64,000 nucleotides of DNA from Shinella sumterensis (GCF_004514425.2 NZ_MYFN02000002.1:413495-477494), one strand, 5' to 3'; positions 17,767 to 25,822 are shown, numbered from the stretch's first letter. The notes: generated by a model not told the origin, from the sequence alone. Program-made: numbers and translations.

Positions 17767-18132
17767 TCAGGCGTCGTTGTGCGGCAGGAAGGCGCCCAGC
17801 GCCACGGCGAGCCACCCCGCCATCATGATGACGCCACCGGTGGGCGCGGATATCGGAAACAGCCCGTGGCCTGCGAAATGGCGCATGACGAGATCGCCCG
17901 CGAAAAGCGCGGTCCCGACAATCATCAGAAGGGCGGCAACCGGCGCGGTGCGCACGGACCCCCAAGCGCCGTAGAGCGCGATCAGTGCGGGCGCATGGGC
18001 GAGACACATGGCCGACGCGCCCGCCATCAGGCGCGGATCGCTGCCATGGGAGGCGGCGGCCGCCGCCACGATGCCGGTGAGGCCCATGAGGCCGGCGATC
18101 AGAAGACTCGTCGAGCGAAACGAAAACGACAT
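17767..18132 (-). CDS. DUF423 family membrane protein
   Basis: A 121-residue integral membrane protein with four predicted helices and the DUF423 start pattern (GLMGLTGIVAAAAASHG). The function of the family (YwdK/YgdD) is unknown. It lies 16 bases after a truncated hemoglobin gene on the same strand, so the two are probably co-transcribed. It ends convergent to the heme monooxygenase operon. Confidence 0.82.
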   Translation of the reverse strand: MSFSFRSTSLLIAGLMGLTGIVAAAAASHGSDPRLMAGASAMCLAHAPALIALYGAWGSVRTAPVAALLMIVGTALFAGDLVMRHFAGHGLFPISAPTGGVIMMAGWLAVALGAFLPHNDA

Positions 18133-18148
18133 TGGTTCAATCCCGGGT

Positions 18149-18559
18149 TCAATCCTGGTTCTGCATGTGGTGGGCGAGGCGCGTTACCGGTTCGAGAATG
18201 ATTTTCCGCAGGCCCTCGCTCGGCACTGTTTCCTCCAGCGCCTGCACGAAACAGAGCAGCCATTCGTCGCGCTCCGCCGGGCCGATCGCCGCATCGAAAT
18301 GCCGGCGGCGCAGCATCGGATGCCCGCGCTTTTCGCTATAGAGCGGCGGGCCGCCAAGCCAGCCCGTCAGGTATTCGTAGAGCTTTTCCTCGCTGCCGGT
18401 GAGGTCCGCCGGGTGGATGGCCCTGCACCGCGCAGCTTCCGGCAAGGTATCCATCAACTGGTAGAAACGACGCGTCAGCGCGCGCACGCCGGCGTCACCG
18501 CCGACCGCCTCGTAAAGCGTGATCGTCTCTCGTCCCTGACCGTCGGGTTCGTCCGTCAT
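18149..18559 (-). CDS. Group II truncated hemoglobin
   Basis: A 136-residue globin of the TrHb2 type. Family features are the N-terminal LYEAVGGDAGVRALTRRFYQLM, the proximal histidine region (RGHPMLRRRHFDAAIGPAERDEW, with the His in HFDA as F8 ligand) and the Trp at the G8 position of DEWLLCF. These proteins bind oxygen and act in NO or redox detoxification. It is upstream of DUF423 on the minus strand. Its link to heme uptake is positional only. Confidence 0.88.
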   Translation of the reverse strand: MTDEPDGQGRETITLYEAVGGDAGVRALTRRFYQLMDTLPEAARCRAIHPADLTGSEEKLYEYLTGWLGGPPLYSEKRGHPMLRRRHFDAAIGPAERDEWLLCFVQALEETVPSEGLRKIILEPVTRLAHHMQNQD

Positions 18560-18672
18560 GGTGCTCTTCCGTTTGGTCGGTCTTAGCGCCTGCTCGCGGG
18601 GCTGACAATGGCGGCGCGATGCCTGCGACGAAGCGCGCGTCAGCGCGTCCGTACAGGCTTTATTGACAGAAA

Positions 18673-18686
18673 ACCGTCCAGACGGT
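18673..18686. promoter_or_regulatory. Palindromic operator candidate for the TetR regulator
   Basis: ACCGTC and GACGGT flank CA, a perfect 14-base palindrome that starts 24 bases before the tetR-like ATG and follows TTGACA (18663-18668). It is a likely autoregulatory binding site. Confidence 0.6.
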
Positions 18687-18696
18687 ATGTTTTCTC

Positions 18697-19257
18697 ATGA
18701 GCAAGGCACATCATCGAAAGAAACATCCCGAGGCCGTCCGCCGGCAGGTGCTGGCGGTGGCAGCGCGTCTGTCGCTGGAAAAAGGGCCGGCGAGCGTGAC
18801 GCTCGATGCAGTCTCCCAGGCCGCAGGCGTCAGCAAGGGCGGCCTGCTGCATCATTTCCCCAACAAGCTTTCGCTGCTCGATGGCCTGTTCGACGATGTG
18901 ACGCAGAGCCTCGATCGGGTCCTGGCCGAGCGGATGAAGGTCGATCCGGAGCCGAAGGGCCGGTTCACGCGCGCCTATATCGCCGCCTTCTTCCAGCCGG
19001 AAGGGCTGGAGGACGGCGAGAGGTGGAAGGTGCTGACCGTTGCGCTGATTTCCGAGCCGCATCTGCGCGACCGTTGGCGGGAATGGTTCGACCGGCATCT
19101 TGTCGAGAATGTCGGTACGGACTCGTCACTCGATGCCACGCTTGCCCGCTACGCGGTGGACGGCCTGTGGCTCGACGACCTGCTCGGCGTGTCGGTCATA
19201 GACACTGCGATGCGGGCGACCCTGTTGAAGCGGTTGCTGGATATGTCCCGCCTCTGA
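18697..19257 (+). CDS. TetR/AcrR family transcriptional regulator
   Basis: A 186-residue repressor. The N-terminal helix-turn-helix (about residues 13-60) contains SVTLDAVSQAAGVSKGGLLHHFPNK, a textbook TetR signature. The C-terminal domain (about 80-186) would bind an inducer. It precedes an SMR multidrug transporter by 34 bases on the same strand, so it most likely represses that transporter and itself through the palindrome upstream. Confidence 0.9.
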   Translation: MSKAHHRKKHPEAVRRQVLAVAARLSLEKGPASVTLDAVSQAAGVSKGGLLHHFPNKLSLLDGLFDDVTQSLDRVLAERMKVDPEPKGRFTRAYIAAFFQPEGLEDGERWKVLTVALISEPHLRDRWREWFDRHLVENVGTDSSLDATLARYAVDGLWLDDLLGVSVIDTAMRATLLKRLLDMSRL

Positions 19258-19291
19258 TCTTCTGTTGGCGCCTGCGCGCCGGAGCAAAGCC

Positions 19292-19633
19292 ATGAACCCC
19301 GCCATCGTCTACGCCGTCCTCGTGGTCGCCATCGTTTTCGAGGTGCTCGGCACCTCCGCCATGCAGGCCGCGCAGCATTTCACCCGCCTCGTTCCCACCA
19401 TGGCGATGGTCGTCTGCTACGCCATCGCCTTCTTCTTCCTGTCCTGGAGCCTGCGCTATGTGCCCGTGGGTATCGCCTACGCAATCTGGAGCGGTCTCGG
19501 CATCGTTCTGATCTCGCTCGTCGGCTATTTTTTCTTCGGCCAGAAGCTCGATCCGGCGGCCCTTGTCGGCCTCGGTTTGATCATTGCCGGCGTTCTTGTG
19601 CTGAACCTTTTCTCCAAGTCGACATTCCACTGA
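19292..19633 (+). CDS. Small multidrug resistance (SMR) transporter, Qac/EmrE type
   Basis: A 113-residue, four-helix proton antiporter. The membrane-embedded glutamate is E17 (VFEVLGTSAM), equivalent to Glu14 of EmrE. The YAIWSGLGIV motif fits the drug-exporting Qac subtype rather than the guanidinium exporters. The protein works as a dimer that exports quaternary ammonium or other lipophilic cations. The start at 19292 is chosen because a longer frame adds only a non-membrane leader. No riboswitch is seen in front; control is likely by the TetR gene. Confidence 0.88.
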   Translation: MNPAIVYAVLVVAIVFEVLGTSAMQAAQHFTRLVPTMAMVVCYAIAFFFLSWSLRYVPVGIAYAIWSGLGIVLISLVGYFFFGQKLDPAALVGLGLIIAGVLVLNLFSKSTFH

Positions 19634-19700
19634 AGGATACCGGAATCCGCAGGGCATCCCGCTTGCAAAGAATCGGGACTGGTTCTAACGATTCGGGAAA

Positions 19701-19718
19701 ATTGAAAGCGGTTTCAAT
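19701..19718. promoter_or_regulatory. LacI-type operator candidate before thuA
   Basis: ATTGAAAGC and GGTTTCAAT form an 18-base near-perfect palindrome (19701-19718) 23 bases before the thuA start. It has the central GC-rich, CG-step form usual for LacI-family operators. The obvious ligand is the LacI regulator encoded at 21580-22596. Confidence 0.65.
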
Positions 19719-19740
19719 TTTGGCTTCAGAGGAACGACAC

Positions 19741-20526
19741 ATGGCGATACGCACCATTGTATGGGGTGAAAACATCCACGAGCAGACGAACGAGATCGTA
19801 CGCTCGATCTATCCCGACGGCATGCACAACACGATCGCCGACGCGCTCAACAGGGATGCCGCCATTGAAGCCACGACGGCCACGCTTCAGGAGCCGGAAC
19901 ACGGCCTCAGCGAACAGCGCCTTGCCGAGACGGATGTGCTTCTGTGGTGGGGCCACAAGGACCACGGTGCCGTCGATGATGCGGTGGTGGAGCGTGTGGC
20001 CAGGCGCGTCTGGGAGGGCATGGGGCTGCTCGTCCTTCACTCCGGCCATTTTTCGAAGATCTTCAAGCGGCTGATGGGCACGCCCTGCGCGCTGAAATGG
20101 CGCGAGGCGGGCGAGCGCGAGCGCCTGTGGGTGATCAATCCGCGTCACCCTATCGCCGAGGGGCTGGGCGAAAACTTCGTCCTGGAAAACGAGGAGATGT
20201 ATGGCGAGCAGTTTTCGGTGCCGGAACCGCTCGAAACGGTCTTCATCTCGTGGTTTGCCGGCGGGGAGGTCTTCCGCTCGGGCATGACCTGGCGGCGCGG
20301 CGCCGGCAACATCTTCTACTTCCGCCCCGGCCACGAGACCTATCCGACCTATCACGACGCCACCGTGCAGAAGGTGCTGGTCAACGGCGTCAAGTGGGCC
20401 TTCAATCCGCAAGGCACCTATGCGGCCATCCACGACGCGCCGAACGTGCCGGTCGAACAGGCGCTGGAGCCGATCGAGGAACGCGGGCCCAAACTGCATG
20501 AAGCCGGCGAAGCCGGATATCGTTGA
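19741..20526 (+). CDS. thuA: ThuA family protein (trehalose utilisation)
   Basis: A 261-residue ThuA-domain protein with a class I amidotransferase-like fold. It begins MAIRTIVWGENIHEQTNEI. It also contains DVLLWWGHKDH and GLLVLHSGHFS, typical of the family. ThuA and ThuB act in rhizobial trehalose and disaccharide use, where 3-keto sugars are intermediates. It is followed by a Gfo/Idh/MocA dehydrogenase after seven bases. The thuEFGK transporter that accompanies it in S. meliloti is not here, so the substrate may differ. Confidence 0.85.
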   Translation: MAIRTIVWGENIHEQTNEIVRSIYPDGMHNTIADALNRDAAIEATTATLQEPEHGLSEQRLAETDVLLWWGHKDHGAVDDAVVERVARRVWEGMGLLVLHSGHFSKIFKRLMGTPCALKWREAGERERLWVINPRHPIAEGLGENFVLENEEMYGEQFSVPEPLETVFISWFAGGEVFRSGMTWRRGAGNIFYFRPGHETYPTYHDATVQKVLVNGVKWAFNPQGTYAAIHDAPNVPVEQALEPIEERGPKLHEAGEAGYR

Positions 20527-20533
20527 GGTTTCC

Positions 20534-21577
20534 ATGCGTCTTCTCATTCTCGGAACCGGCGGCATGGCAAAGGCCCATGCCCAGCATTTCGCCGCAATCC
20601 CAGGCGTCACCCTCGTCGGTGCCGTCGATGTGGATCCCTCGCGGGCAAAAGCGTTTGCCGATATGCACGACATTCCCAATGTCTTTACTTCGCTGGACGA
20701 TGCCATCGCATGGAACGGCTTCGATGCCGCAACCAATGTGACGCCGGACCGGGCGCACCACCCGACCACCCTGGCGCTGCTGGCCGCCGGAAAGCATGTC
20801 ATGTGCGAAAAGCCGCTGGCCGAGACCTACGCCAAGGCCGACGAGATGGCGCGCATCGCCGAGGCATCGGGTCTGGTCACCATGGTCAACCTCACCTACC
20901 GCAACGTCGCGCCGCTCCAGGTCGCGCGGACGATGGTTCTGGCCGGCGAGATCGGCCATGTCCGCCATGTCGAGGCCTCCTATCTCCAGAGCTGGCTGGT
21001 CTCGAAGGCCTGGGGCAACTGGGCCACGGAGAGCCAGTGGCTCTGGCGCCTTTCCACGCGCCACGGTTCCAACGGCGTTCTCGGCGATGTCGGAATCCAC
21101 ATTCTCGACTTCGCGAGCTACGGTGCTGCGAGCGATGTGGAGCATGTGTTTGCCCGGATGAAGGCTTTCGACAAGGCGCCGGACAATCGCATCGGCGAAT
21201 ATGATCTCGATGCCAATGACAGCTTCACCATGACCGTCGACTTCGCGAACGGTGCGCTCGGCGTCATCCATGCCAGCCGCTGGGCGACGGGCCACCTCAA
21301 CGAGTTGCGCCTGCGCATGCATGGCGACAGGGGCGCGCTCGAGGTGGTGCACTCGACGGAAGGATCAAGGCTGCGCGGCTGCCTGGGCGAGGATGTCGAG
21401 AAGGCCATCTGGCGCGATATAGATGCGGGCACCGTCCTCACCAACTACCAGCGCTTCGCCGCCGCGGTTGAAGCGCGCACCGCTATCGAGCCGGGCTTCC
21501 GCCACGCCGCGGACCTCCAGAAAGTGCTCGATCTTGCCATGGAAACCGAGAGGGAGCGGCGCGAACTCGCGGTGTGA
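20534..21577 (+). CDS. thuB: Gfo/Idh/MocA family oxidoreductase (ThuB-like)
   Basis: A 347-residue NAD(P)-dependent sugar dehydrogenase. The N-terminal Rossmann domain starts LLILGTGGMAKAHAQHF. The family motif CEKPLAET holds the conserved lysine, and GDVGIHILD carries the catalytic histidine region. It is partner to thuA, seven bases upstream, and in rhizobia ThuB is needed with ThuA for trehalose metabolism. It ends 2 bases from the convergent LacI gene. The thuB symbol rests on the pairing, so the substrate is uncertain. Confidence 0.78.
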   Translation: MRLLILGTGGMAKAHAQHFAAIPGVTLVGAVDVDPSRAKAFADMHDIPNVFTSLDDAIAWNGFDAATNVTPDRAHHPTTLALLAAGKHVMCEKPLAETYAKADEMARIAEASGLVTMVNLTYRNVAPLQVARTMVLAGEIGHVRHVEASYLQSWLVSKAWGNWATESQWLWRLSTRHGSNGVLGDVGIHILDFASYGAASDVEHVFARMKAFDKAPDNRIGEYDLDANDSFTMTVDFANGALGVIHASRWATGHLNELRLRMHGDRGALEVVHSTEGSRLRGCLGEDVEKAIWRDIDAGTVLTNYQRFAAAVEARTAIEPGFRHAADLQKVLDLAMETERERRELAV

Positions 21578-21579
21578 TC

Positions 21580-22596
21580 TCAGGCCGGGGCAGGGCGCGT
21601 GGAGTCGCGCACGATAAGCTCGACCGGCCAGACCTCCTGCAACGCCTCCGGTGGTTCACCTTGCAGCAGCCGCAGCGCCATGTCGCCGATACGCTCGCCG
21701 GCCGCACGCATCGGCGATTGCGTGGTCGTGACGGCCGGCACGAGGTTATCGGGGCTGAGATAGGGAAAGACGTCGTCATGGGCGACGATCGCGATATCGG
21801 TTCCGGGCGAGAGCCCCGCGATGCGTATGGCCCGCATGGCACCGAGCGCCGACATCATGGAGCCCGCAATGACCGCGGTCGGCGGGGCGGATAGGGCGAG
21901 AAAGCCCTGCGTGAGGCGGAAGCCGGTTTCGTCGGTGAACTCGCCACGGCTCATCAGCGCGGTGTCGGGCGTCAGGCCATGCTCCTCCAGCGCCGTGCGA
22001 TAGCCGTCCTCGCGGTCGCGGGCGTAGGTGCTTGCTGTATCGCCGTTGATGAGGGCGATGCGGCGATGGCCAAGCCCGGCAAGATACCGCGTCGCCTCTG
22101 CGATAGCCCCGAAATTGTCTATGTCGAGAAAGGCAAAGGGCTTTTCCGCCTCGCTTCTCCCGTGCACGACGAAGGGAAGACCGAGCGCCTGGAGCAGCGC
22201 GATGCGCTCGTCTTTGCAGGCCGGCGTATGGAGGATCACCGCGTCGACCCGCTTGCTGGCGGCAAGCCGGCGGTAGGCCGCCATTTCCTCCTCTTCCGTC
22301 TCGACGGTCGAGACGAGGATATCGATGCCGTCCCGTTGCAGGCGCGTCGACAGCCCGCCCATGAGTTCGCTTGAATGCGGGCCGAAGCGTCCGCCCCCCT
22401 GGAACACGATGCCGATGGCGCCGGCCCGGCCCGTCGCAAGGCGTTGCGCGCTGATGTTCGGCCGGTAGCCCAGCTTCTCGGCGGCCTCCAGCACCCGCGC
22501 GCGCGTTTCGGGCCGCACTTCCGGATAGCCGCTCATCGCCCGGCTTATCGTCGTCGCTGACAGTCCGATACGGCTGGCGAATTCCTTGAGGTTCAT
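21580..22596 (-). CDS. LacI family transcriptional regulator
   Basis: A 338-residue repressor. The N-terminal helix-turn-helix is MNLKEFASRIGLSATTISRAMSGYPEV, followed by the hinge and a periplasmic-binding-protein-like domain (about residues 60-335). The N terminus closely resembles AglR-type regulators of disaccharide operons in rhizobia. It is convergent with the thuAB-like pair and is the likely ligand of the ATTGAAAGC/GGTTTCAAT palindrome before thuA. The effector is probably a disaccharide or keto-sugar, which is an inference. Confidence 0.87.
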   Translation of the reverse strand: MNLKEFASRIGLSATTISRAMSGYPEVRPETRARVLEAAEKLGYRPNISAQRLATGRAGAIGIVFQGGGRFGPHSSELMGGLSTRLQRDGIDILVSTVETEEEEMAAYRRLAASKRVDAVILHTPACKDERIALLQALGLPFVVHGRSEAEKPFAFLDIDNFGAIAEATRYLAGLGHRRIALINGDTASTYARDREDGYRTALEEHGLTPDTALMSRGEFTDETGFRLTQGFLALSAPPTAVIAGSMMSALGAMRAIRIAGLSPGTDIAIVAHDDVFPYLSPDNLVPAVTTTQSPMRAAGERIGDMALRLLQGEPPEALQEVWPVELIVRDSTRPAPA

Positions 22597-22712
22597 GCGG
22601 ATCTCGGTTGCTTGGGTGAGGGGTCTTTATGGACGCTGCGGCGGCGCGCGACAAGCATGCAACCCGATCCGACGGCGTGCCTTTCCAGGTTGTGGAACGC
22701 GCTTGATCTTTG

Positions 22713-22727
22713 TTAAAAACAAGTTAA
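22713..22727. promoter_or_regulatory. CtrA-type binding site candidate
   Basis: TTAA (22713-22716), seven bases, TTAA (22724-22727): the full CtrA half-site pair. It is in a short AT-rich stretch 144 bases before the glycosyltransferase-like gene. Confidence 0.45.
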
Positions 22728-22870
22728 AATCTCAGTATTAGCGAGAAAGTTGCATTCCAAGGTGTCTCGCCTTCGGATGAATTGATTTAGACGGCAGGCC
22801 GGGGGCGCGGCGTGCCGGGCGGTTTTCGTGTGCGCCGAAAAGCACGCTGCGCTACATCCGGGGGACAGGC

Positions 22871-24058
22871 ATGCAGGCTGACGCAGGACAGCCGGCGGCG
22901 TCGGGTACGCTTGCGCGGTCGGACAGTACGGGGGCGTGGGGCGCCTGGTTGGGGGGGCGGCAACGGACCGGCGGGAGGGCTGACTGTCCCGCCGGTCCTG
23001 TCGTTTACATACACAGCGAGACGGGGCGCCGGCCGGCCTATCTGCACGTGCTGGAACGGCTTTTCGGTGCGCGTCGCGGGCGTGTGCGCGATCTCTTCCT
23101 GTCGCGGGCGGCGGTGATTTTCCTCGCGGTCGAGGAGACATTCTTTCTCTATGTCCTGGTCGCCCTTGTTCGCGCCCTGGCCGGCCGGCGGACCGTTGGG
23201 CTGTTGTTGCGGCCCATGCCGATTGTCGTTTCCCCGCGCCTGCGCTGCCGCTTTCGGCGCATGGTGCTGCGCGCGATGAAGCGCTGTCGAACGGTGCGCA
23301 CGCTCACGATCGTGCCGTTCAATGTCTTTCCGGCCTTCTCGACGATCGCAGACGACTGGATATACGACTTCCAGCTCTGGGATGTGACGGAAGAGGAGCG
23401 TGAGGCGGTGGAGCAGCTGCGTCGGGAACGCCGGCCGGGAAACCGCTTCGTGATGACGGCGCTCGGCACACAAAGCCGGGGCAAGGGTTTCGATCTCTTT
23501 TCAGACGCCTTCGCGCGCTTTTCCGTCCTGCGGAAGCGCTTCACCTTTCTGGCCTGTGGCAAAGTCTCGCCTGATATCGCCGAATACGCTCTGGTGCTGG
23601 AAGAGGCCGGCGGTGTCGCGGTGAATCGTGCGCTGTCGCATGCCGAACTGCTGGGCGCCTACGCGGCGAGCGATGCGATCTGGTGCTTCTATCCGCGCGC
23701 CGGCGATCATGCCAGCGGCATCCTGGGACGGGCCGTGCAGCTCGGCATACCCGTGGTGGTGCGGCAGGGCTCGCTTGCCCACCGTCTGTGCACGGTGGAA
23801 AACCTTCTGCACATCGCCGTCGCGCCGGAACAGATCATCGAACGCCTGACCGGTCCCCTGCCACCGCAAAACATTGCCTGGGGTCGTTACGCGGCCCGAC
23901 GGTTCGCCCAAAGAAGCGAGGCGACGCTCAGAGAAGCATTCGGCATGGCACCGGAGCCGGCGGCAAAAACTGCCGATGCCAGCCAAGGAGCGTCTCCGGC
24001 AATATCTCCGTCACGAGATCCGACGACCACCACCGCCGCGTTTCAAGAGCCGCCCTGA
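22871..24058 (+). CDS. Glycosyltransferase-like protein (GT-B C-terminal type)
   Basis: A 395-residue protein. The first 45 residues are low in complexity and may not be translated; the folded part begins near VVYIHSETGRRPAY. Residues about 190-335 resemble the nucleotide-sugar half of group 1 glycosyltransferases: a segment RFVMTALGTQSRGKG, then NRALSHAELLGAYAASDAIWCFYP and a GILGRAVQLGIPVVV stretch with the usual late acidic/glycine pattern. The C-terminal 35 residues look disordered. No polysaccharide cluster surrounds it. It lies beside IS remnants and a tRNA, so acquisition by transfer is possible. Confidence 0.6.
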   Translation: MQADAGQPAASGTLARSDSTGAWGAWLGGRQRTGGRADCPAGPVVYIHSETGRRPAYLHVLERLFGARRGRVRDLFLSRAAVIFLAVEETFFLYVLVALVRALAGRRTVGLLLRPMPIVVSPRLRCRFRRMVLRAMKRCRTVRTLTIVPFNVFPAFSTIADDWIYDFQLWDVTEEEREAVEQLRRERRPGNRFVMTALGTQSRGKGFDLFSDAFARFSVLRKRFTFLACGKVSPDIAEYALVLEEAGGVAVNRALSHAELLGAYAASDAIWCFYPRAGDHASGILGRAVQLGIPVVVRQGSLAHRLCTVENLLHIAVAPEQIIERLTGPLPPQNIAWGRYAARRFAQRSEATLREAFGMAPEPAAKTADASQGASPAISPSRDPTTTTAAFQEPP

Positions 24059-24262
24059 CAGGCAGGCGCTTGATCACGGTGGGCATGGCCTTGTCCATCC
24101 TTACAGCTCATCAGCCTCGTGGCGCTGCTGGCGACTGGTATTTATGTGTAGACAGTGTGAACGCGATGTAGACGAGCTGCAACGATGATGCATGGCCTCG
24201 CGCAATGCCACGAGGGTGGCTGCCGAAGTCGTGGCTGGCTGGCGGTTGCGTGCAATACGGAA

Positions 24263-24282
24263 AACCCCGCCGAAGCGGGGTT
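24263..24282 (-). terminator. Intrinsic terminator of the outer-membrane protein gene
   Basis: AACCCCGC and GCGGGGTT form a perfect eight-base-pair stem with loop CGAA. On the minus strand it ends in TTTT and lies 24 bases after the stop of the porin gene. Confidence 0.8.
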
Positions 24283-24305
24283 AACATTGAAGTCCTGCGA
24301 GGAAT

Positions 24306-24950
24306 TTAGAACTTTACGCCCAAGCCGAATTTGACGACGCTTTGGTCGAAGTCGACGTTGATGATGCCAGGACCGACGTCGATGTCCTTATCGCCGAAGT
24401 TGTTGTAGCGATACTCACCACGGACAAAGACGTTGTCGGTAACCGCATATTCGACGCCTGCGCCGATGGTCCAGCCGCTGAAAGTCTTCGAGAATTCCTG
24501 GCCCGACGGAATGTCCTTGACGAATCCGCGTGTTGCGGTCCAGCCGCCAGCGCCATAAACGAGCGCGCGGTCAATCGCGAAACCGACCCGGCCCCGCACC
24601 GACCCGGCCCACTCCGTGCCGGACTCGCCGTTGTTGAATTCCTTGTCATTCCAGTTGTACGATACATCACCCTCGACGCCGGTCACGAAGCCGTTTGAGA
24701 ACTGCCAGTTGTAGCCAACAAAGCCCCCAAGCGTCGCGCCATTGAAATCTTCGCTGATGGTCGTTCCGAGAGCGGAGAAATCGCCGTTGAGCCAGCCATG
24801 ACCGATATCGGCACCAACATAGGCGCCGGACCATTGGAACGGCGTTGCATAGTCAGCTTCGGGAGAGGTCATCGGACTCGCCATGTCCGCCGCGTAGGCG
24901 CTCATCGTCATCAGAGACATGGCAACTGCCGAAAGTACTGCTTTGCGCAT
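24306..24950 (-). CDS. Outer-membrane beta-barrel protein, Omp25/Omp31 (RopB-like) family
   Basis: A 214-residue exported protein. Residues 1-21 are a signal peptide (ending SAYAAD). The mature part has alternating hydrophobic and polar strands, GAYVGADIGHGW early on, LGGFVGYNWQ in the middle, and a C-terminal phenylalanine (GLGVKF) as required for barrel assembly. Eight strands are expected. Relatives in Brucella and Rhizobium are abundant surface antigens that stabilise the envelope. The preceding 200 bases hold only the promoter region. Confidence 0.85.
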   Translation of the reverse strand: MRKAVLSAVAMSLMTMSAYAADMASPMTSPEADYATPFQWSGAYVGADIGHGWLNGDFSALGTTISEDFNGATLGGFVGYNWQFSNGFVTGVEGDVSYNWNDKEFNNGESGTEWAGSVRGRVGFAIDRALVYGAGGWTATRGFVKDIPSGQEFSKTFSGWTIGAGVEYAVTDNVFVRGEYRYNNFGDKDIDVGPGIINVDFDQSVVKFGLGVKF

Positions 24951-25099
24951 TCGTTGATTCCCCCTTGGCCGGCTTGCGTTTCGATGCTTCTAACCCCGAT
25001 AACGCCGATTTGCTGTAGCCGGCACGCAACAGTTGTTATTCTCGTTGGATCCGGTTGGCTATCTACGATGCTGGCGTCTCGGGATGCGCTACCGGCAAT

Positions 25100-25164
25100 T
25101 GACCTGAGCCCCTGAACTTCCTCCAGATTTTGGTAGAGTCCGTCGTATCAAGAAGACGGACGGA
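25100..25164 (+). repeat. Left end of an IS3-family element
   Basis: TGACCTGAGCCCC at 25100-25112 is a typical IS3-family (IS3/IS407-like) terminal inverted repeat, leading directly into the orfA remnant. No matching right end is visible. Confidence 0.55.
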
Positions 25165-25386
25165 ATGAGGCGTGCACGGTTTACGGACGAGCAGATTATC
25201 GGAATGCTGAAGGAGCAGGAGAGCGGCCAGAGAACGGCTGATGTCTGCCGCAAGCACGGAATATCCGAGGCGACCTTCTATAAATACAAGGCCAAGTATG
25301 GCGGCATGGAGGTATCCGATGCCCGCAAGCTGAAGGCTTTGGAAGATGAGAATGCCAAGCTGAAGAAGCTGCTCGCCGAGGCGATG
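25165..25386 (+). pseudogene. IS3-family transposase OrfA, truncated
   Basis: Residues 1-74 match IS3-type OrfA: RFTDEQIIGMLKEQESG, a helix-turn-helix (VCRKHGISEATFYKYKAKYGGM) and the start of a leucine zipper (LKALEDENAKLKKLLAEAM). After ATG at 25384-25386 the similarity ends abruptly and an unrelated sequence starts. The remaining frame up to 25527 is read-through. OrfB, with the DDE catalytic core, is absent. The element cannot transpose on its own. Confidence 0.8.
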
Positions 25387-25540
25387 TGTCAATCGGCGCG
25401 GAATGTTGACCCCTTATCGGCGTCCAATATTCACCCCCCTGTAGGCGATCAGCGCTTGGCCTGCCCGGCGCGGGCCGGGGTTGCAGAGGGTAGGCCAAGT
25501 GCGGGTGATGGGTATCTTCGGCTTTAGCTTTGAGAACGGT
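25387..25540. mobile_element. Remnant that looks like an IS21-family terminus
   Basis: TGTCAATCGG begins exactly where OrfA stops. Two related 19-base units follow (25395-25413 and 25419-25437, sharing GGCG....AAT.TT.ACCCC). Multiple short terminal repeats after TGT are characteristic of IS21-family ends. No istA or istB gene is present. The right limit is a guess. Confidence 0.45.
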
Positions 25541-25596
25541 TCTTGAAGCGCCAGGACAATGTAGAACTGATAAATCAATGATTTCAAATAGTTCAG

Positions 25597-25673
25597 TGGC
25601 GCACCCGACAGGATTCGAACCTGTGACCTTTGGAATCGGAATCCAACACTCTATCCAGCTGAGCTACGGGTGC
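25597..25673 (-). tRNA. tRNA-Arg (anticodon CCG)
   Basis: On the minus strand a complete cloverleaf is present. The acceptor is GCACCCG with CGGGTGC plus discriminator G. The D arm is GCTCAGCTGGATAGAGT, and the anticodon arm is TTGGA-TTCCGAT-TCCAA with anticodon CCG. The T arm is ACAGG-TTCGAAT-CCTGT. The CCA end is encoded. It decodes CGG arginine codons, which are common in this GC-rich genome. Its 3' end faces the IS-remnant patch. Confidence 0.95.
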
Positions 25674-25785
25674 ATCCAGGGCGATGAATCGCCTGTCCGA
25701 TGAAGGGTTCTTAGCCCAGGTGGGGACGGGCTTCAATCGGGAAATTGGAGAAAAGGTGAACTGATGGCTGGCTGTGGCGGCGAGG

Positions 25786-25810
25786 CGGAAGCCGCCGGGG
25801 GCGGCTTCCG
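25786..25810 (-). terminator. Strong hairpin after the xylose-type ATPase gene
   Basis: CGGAAGCCGCC and GGCGGCTTCCG form a perfect 11-base-pair stem with loop GGG, 13 bases beyond the stop of the ATPase gene. There is no T-run on either side, so it may protect the transcript end or require Rho. Confidence 0.5.
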
Positions 25811-25822
25811 TTGTCGGGTGGA

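Noticed and set aside
25165-25540. Active insertion sequence
   Set aside because: OrfB and the right end are missing and OrfA is truncated.
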